Below are positions 59,896-64,000 of a stretch of DNA of 64,000 nucleotides, piece by piece; position 1 is the stretch's first letter; each line of letters begins with the position of its first letter. The position numbers and the translations under genes are program-made. Source of the stretch: Glutamicibacter soli. Its GTDB lineage: Bacteria > Actinomycetota > Actinomycetes > Actinomycetales > Micrococcaceae. The stretch lies in the NCBI RefSeq assembly GCF_003309065.1, contig NZ_POAF01000005.1, positions 124,001 to 188,000 on the forward strand, in the 5' to 3' direction. The notes below the pieces were generated by a model. That model saw only the letters and a list, made by a program, of their open reading frames with translations. It was not told the DNA's origin and did not search any database.

Positions 59896-60120
59896 TTATC
59901 GACCGAGGGAACCCGTGCCGCGTTGCGGATCGATTGCCGCAGACTGCAGATAGGTTTCTACGGCGTTTTCCGGAACGCGATAGGAGCGACCAAACTGAAC
60001 CGCAGGCAGATCGCCCGCATGGATCAGACGATAAACCGTCATTTTGGAAACGCGCATCATGTCGGCCACCTCGGCCACCGTCATGAAACGGGCTCCTGCA
60101 AAATTCTGTTTATCCTGCAT
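59896..60120 (-). CDS. Excisionase/MerR-type helix-turn-helix DNA-binding protein
   Basis: 74 residues from ATG 60120, with AGGAG ten bases before it. The whole protein is an excisionase-type domain: FMTVAEVADMMRVSKMTVYR, then LIHAGDLPAVQFGRSYRVPE. It is the chromosomal, single-domain protein that neighbours the bS22 gene across actinobacteria, not a phage excisionase; no integrase is present. Target genes are unknown. Confidence 0.88.
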   Translation of the reverse strand: MQDKQNFAGARFMTVAEVADMMRVSKMTVYRLIHAGDLPAVQFGRSYRVPENAVETYLQSAAIDPQRGTGSLGR

Positions 60121-60385
60121 GCGGGATATTCTCCTGACGCTGATCTCTTTGTTCGTCGCGTGACTAGCACACGTGAACTTACACGACTTTGGATCAACAC
60201 CGGCGATCGGATTCACGTTTGCTTTGTACCAGTCTAGTCGCACTTTCATAACTTTCGCATCACGAAACACACACGTGTCACGGACAATCCGACTTTTTAC
60301 CGGGCAACGACAGCAGCCCAGTGTATCTGAAGTGTTTTCCACTTCACATACTCTGGGCTACAGGTACTCCGGCTGCTACTAGGCG

Positions 60386-61840
<1,455 letters not shown>

Positions 61841-61842
61841 TC

Positions 61843-61873
61843 ACGTTACAAAACAGGAATGTCCGCGTAACGT
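61843..61873. promoter_or_regulatory. GlnR-like box upstream of gdhA
   Basis: ACGTTAC (61843-61849) and GTAACGT (61867-61873) are inverted copies with 17 bp between. On the plus strand, GTTAC, GGAAT and GTAAC start at 61845, 61856 and 61867, i.e. at 11-bp steps, like the a-b-a order of GlnR boxes (GTNAC-N6-GNAAC). It is 114-144 bp upstream of the gdhA start codon. GlnR control is inferred. Confidence 0.5.
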
Positions 61874-61923
61874 AAATTTTTGGCCATTTTGTCGACCCAG
61901 CGCGCGATCCACTGGTCAAATGT

Positions 61924-62367
61924 CTACCGGCGGCGCCCGAAACGCGGTAGCTTGTCGAAAAATTCCTGGGCTCGGCCCGTGACTTGTTCAAGCCCGCGGC
62001 CTACACTTCGACCCAAATGCTGCGCAGCGGGCGCGGTGCCGGCGAGGTCGTCCTGGACCTCGTTGCGCGCCACCTCTTCCAGCTGCGCCGGGGAATCCGG
62101 AACCGGCAGGATATCGGCGCACCAGCCAAGCAGCACCTCGACCGCTTCGGTATCGATGCTGTAGATGCGCCGCTGCCCGGCCGCCGTCATGCTGACCAGG
62201 TTGGCCTCGCGCAGCACCTTCAGGTGCTTGGAAACCGTCGGCTGGGAAATTTCCAGCTCGGTTACCAGCGAACCCACTGCCTTGGGTTCGGATTTCAATG
62301 CTTCAATGATCCTGCGCCGCGTCGGCTCAGCCAACGCAGAAAAAACTTCGTCTATAGCCACAGACAT
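61924..62367 (-). CDS. ArsR-family transcriptional regulator
   Basis: 147 residues. The winged helix-turn-helix is complete: RRRIIEALKSEPKAVGSLVT, then ELEISQPTVSKHLKVLREAN. No CXC-type metal site is visible in the DNA-binding helices, so it is probably not a metal sensor. The C-terminal extension (residues 95-147) is longer than in simple ArsR proteins and basic at the end (FFDKLPRFGRRR). Two GGCATATG copies upstream may be its operator. Confidence 0.88.
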   Translation of the reverse strand: MSVAIDEVFSALAEPTRRRIIEALKSEPKAVGSLVTELEISQPTVSKHLKVLREANLVSMTAAGQRRIYSIDTEAVEVLLGWCADILPVPDSPAQLEEVARNEVQDDLAGTAPAAQHLGRSVGRGLEQVTGRAQEFFDKLPRFGRRR

Positions 62368-62376
62368 AACCCTAGC

Positions 62377-62408
62377 GGCATATGACCGATCTGCAACGTA
62401 GGCATATG
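62377..62408. promoter_or_regulatory. Direct repeat GGCATATG before the ArsR-family gene
   Basis: GGCATATG occurs at 62377-62384 and 62401-62408, 24 bp apart, each around a CATATG palindrome, starting 10 bp upstream of the ArsR start codon. Likely autoregulatory operators (inference). Confidence 0.4.
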
Positions 62409-62478
62409 TCTGCGAATGGCAACAGCCTTGCAGGATTTGCCGCGTCCCGCCCCGCAGCGCTGGATGAAACGCCGGCCG

Positions 62479-63681
62479 CTAATCGAACCAGGGGTCCAGC
62501 CCGAACAGCGGGAACACTTCCTTGCGGGTGGCGATGATGGAGCGATCCACCGGGTCAGCCGGGTCGTAGCCCACTTCCCAGTTGCGCCACCACAGCTGGG
62601 CGTCGTCTCCCATGAGATAAGGCATCGCCCGGCCGTAGGTTTCCAGCACGTAGCGGCGGAATTTCTCCGGAACGTAGGTGCGCAGCGGAACCGGCTTGCC
62701 GGCTACGATTGCCGTCAGGTGCGTCCAGGTGCGCGGCACGACGGCGGTGACGTTGTAGCCGCCCCCACCGGTCGCCAACCAGCGGCCTTCGCACAGTTCG
62801 TCGGCAAGCTGGGAGATGTCCATGGCCACCTGGCGCTGGGCATCCACCGAAAGCTTCAGGTTGGTCATGTCGTCATCGCGGTGCGCGTCGCATCCGTGCT
62901 GGGAGACGATCACCTCCGGCTTGAAGGCGCGCACCAGCTGCGGAACGACCGCATGGAAGGCGCGCATCCACCCGGCATCCGAGGTCATGGCCGGCACCGC
63001 GATGTTCACGGCACTGCCCTCGGCCTTGGGCCCGCCGATCTCGTTGGCGAAGCCGGTGCCCGGGAACAGGCTCAGGCCCGATTCGTGGATGGAGATGGTC
63101 AACACGCGCTCGTCGTCCCAGAAGATCGATTCGGTGCCGTCGCCGTGATGCGCATCCACGTCGATGTACACCACGCGCTGCGCCCCGCGCTCGAGCATAC
63201 GGTGGATGGCTGCGGCGGCATCGTTGTAGATGCAGAAGCCGCTGGCCTTGCTGCGCGCGGCGTGGTGCATGCCGCCGGCGAAGTTGACGGCGCGCACGGT
63301 GGTTTCGTCCATGATCGCGTCTGCCGCGATGACCGAGCCGCCCACGATGCGGGCCGCAGCCTCGTGCATCCCGGCGAATACCGGATCGTCCTCGGTGCCC
63401 AGCCCGAAATCCTCGGCGACAATGCTCGGATCAAGGCTGACCTTGCGTACCTGGTCGATAAATGACTGGTCATGCACCGTGGCGATCACGGAGTCTTCCG
63501 CCACCGCCGGGGGCTCGATGCTGATATTCGGCGCACCCAGGACATTGAGCTGTTCGCTGAGCCGATAGGTCAGTTCCAGTCGGGCCGGATGCATCGGGTG
63601 CCAGTCGCTAAATTTGTACTGCAGGTACTTCTCGTCCCACATCACCATCGTTGGTCGTGGGGCATGCTGGGGCTCTAACAC
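62479..63681 (-). CDS. acuC: AcuC-type histone-deacetylase-family protein
   Basis: 400 residues from GTG 63681. Zn2+/active-site motifs of the arginase-deacetylase fold: GGMHHAARSKASGFCIYND (His-His dyad, about 137-155), YIDVDAHHGDGTESIFWD (Asp and His ligands) and, later, Asp in VSQHGCDAHRDD with GGGGYN. AcuC deacetylates proteins such as acetyl-CoA synthetase in Bacillus, linking it to acetate/acetoin use; satP and the RamA-like gene 21 kb away are in the same metabolic area. Divergent from the potassium transporter gene. Confidence 0.92.
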   Translation of the reverse strand: MLEPQHAPRPTMVMWDEKYLQYKFSDWHPMHPARLELTYRLSEQLNVLGAPNISIEPPAVAEDSVIATVHDQSFIDQVRKVSLDPSIVAEDFGLGTEDDPVFAGMHEAAARIVGGSVIAADAIMDETTVRAVNFAGGMHHAARSKASGFCIYNDAAAAIHRMLERGAQRVVYIDVDAHHGDGTESIFWDDERVLTISIHESGLSLFPGTGFANEIGGPKAEGSAVNIAVPAMTSDAGWMRAFHAVVPQLVRAFKPEVIVSQHGCDAHRDDDMTNLKLSVDAQRQVAMDISQLADELCEGRWLATGGGGYNVTAVVPRTWTHLTAIVAGKPVPLRTYVPEKFRRYVLETYGRAMPYLMGDDAQLWWRNWEVGYDPADPVDRSIIATRKEVFPLFGLDPWFD

Positions 63682-63850
63682 AATTTCAGGCTACCTGATC
63701 GTGATGCAACTCATGCATTTGTGGCGTCCTGATTGCTCCGGAGCCTGAGGACATGGCCGTTGGACGGGCGAAGTCGCCGTCAACCGCGTAAATTACATGG
63801 AGTAGGGTTTCCAGACATTGATCTCCTAGGGAAAGACCGAGCCTATTCCA
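63682..63850. other. Divergent intergenic region, acuC / potassium transporter
   Basis: 169 bp. TAGGGT at about 63804 is the best -10 candidate for the transporter; AGGGAAAG at 63829-63836 is a weak ribosome-binding site. No clear inverted repeat was seen. Confidence 0.4.
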
Positions 63851-64000
63851 ATGAGCAGCTTGAGCGGTCCGGGCGCCGGAAGGCAGCCCGGCGAATCGCG
63901 CGGCGAGGCGCGCCGCAGGTGGCTGGCGTTGCGCACGTTGATCGCCAACTTCACCATCCGCTCTCCCGCCCGTCTGGCCTTAAGCTCCTTCCTGATCGTC
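63851..64000 (+). CDS. TrkH/KtrB-type potassium transporter, N-terminal fragment
   Basis: Fifty codons from ATG 63851 to the right edge. A cytoplasmic basic tail (RGEARRRWLALRTLIANFTI) is followed by RSPARLALSSFLIV, which is the start of the first membrane helix in actinobacterial Trk/Ktr potassium transporters. The K+ filter lies beyond the window, so the identification rests on this start alone. Confidence 0.7.
   Translation, partial: MSSLSGPGAGRQPGESRGEARRRWLALRTLIANFTIRSPARLALSSFLIV

Noticed and set aside
59896-60120. Excisionase-type HTH protein as a sign of an integrated phage or plasmid
   Set aside because: No integrase, attachment-site repeat or phage gene is near, and the gene sits beside bS22 as in other actinobacterial chromosomes.

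Overview
The window is high-GC, densely coded actinobacterial DNA. Gene content (menaquinone genes dispersed among redox and cytochrome genes, DUF4229 and PLDc_N proteins beside menA, a bS22/AURKAIP1 mini-protein beside an excisionase-type HTH protein, and a phenylacetate locus) fits a soil or cheese-type Micrococcaceae such as Arthrobacter or Glutamicibacter. That assignment rests on family knowledge, not on a search. No tRNA, rRNA, CRISPR array, transposase or phage module was seen. The ends cut a Na+-coupled symporter gene (left) and a TrkH/KtrB-like potassium transporter gene (right).

Layout. 1-13.4 kb: symporter and divergent PucR-type regulator; a SUKH-like acidic protein and HIT hydrolase; polyprenyl synthase; menF; a polar amino-acid ABC operon; menD; phoX; menC. 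13.4-19.9 kb: a PAP2 phosphatase, a DUF1648 membrane protein, the branched-chain 2-oxoacid dehydrogenase operon (E1alpha-E1beta-E2) and its divergent Lrp/AsnC regulator. 20.4-25.1 kb: paaABCDE plus paaG. 25.2-31.5 kb: a DoxX protein, a glutamine/polar amino-acid ABC pair with a substrate-binding-protein/permease fusion, oligopeptidase B and a GNAT-GrpB fusion. 31.6-37.7 kb: paaI, paaK, a TetR regulator (paaR), a PnuC-like membrane protein, paaZ and a second thioesterase. 37.9-42.7 kb: a two-gene unit of unknown function, a VOC protein, a tyrosine/lipid phosphatase facing a RIO kinase, and an acetate channel facing a RamA-like regulator. 42.8-47.4 kb: paaH, paaF, a paaJ-like thiolase and an MHS-family transporter. 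47.6-51.6 kb: menB, menE, menA, DUF4229, PLDc_N. 51.9-56.7 kb: cytochrome c maturation (ccsB, resB, ccdA, resA) behind a histidine phosphatase. 56.9-64 kb: a Pro/Asn/Gln-rich membrane protein, rex with a glutaredoxin-like gene, a HAD phosphatase, bS22, an HTH protein, gdhA, an ArsR regulator, acuC and the potassium transporter.

How it fits together. Phenylacetate is activated by PaaK, epoxidised by PaaABCE (PaaD helping Fe-S assembly), isomerised by PaaG, opened and oxidised by PaaZ, then beta-oxidised by PaaF, PaaH and PaaJ to acetyl-CoA and succinyl-CoA; thioesterases rescue trapped CoA. The four dispersed paa blocks each carry a copy of one partly palindromic operator (consensus ACYGACCNNNCGTTCRGT), which joins them into one probable PaaR regulon. 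Two halves of the menaquinone pathway (menF/menD/menC and menB/menE/menA) flank a 34-kb block of mostly catabolic genes, as if that block had been placed inside an ancestral men region. menG and menH are not present here.

Almost every transcription block ends in a strong, often perfectly symmetric hairpin. Several genes show a TANNNT hexamer 6-7 bases before the start codon, consistent with leaderless transcription.
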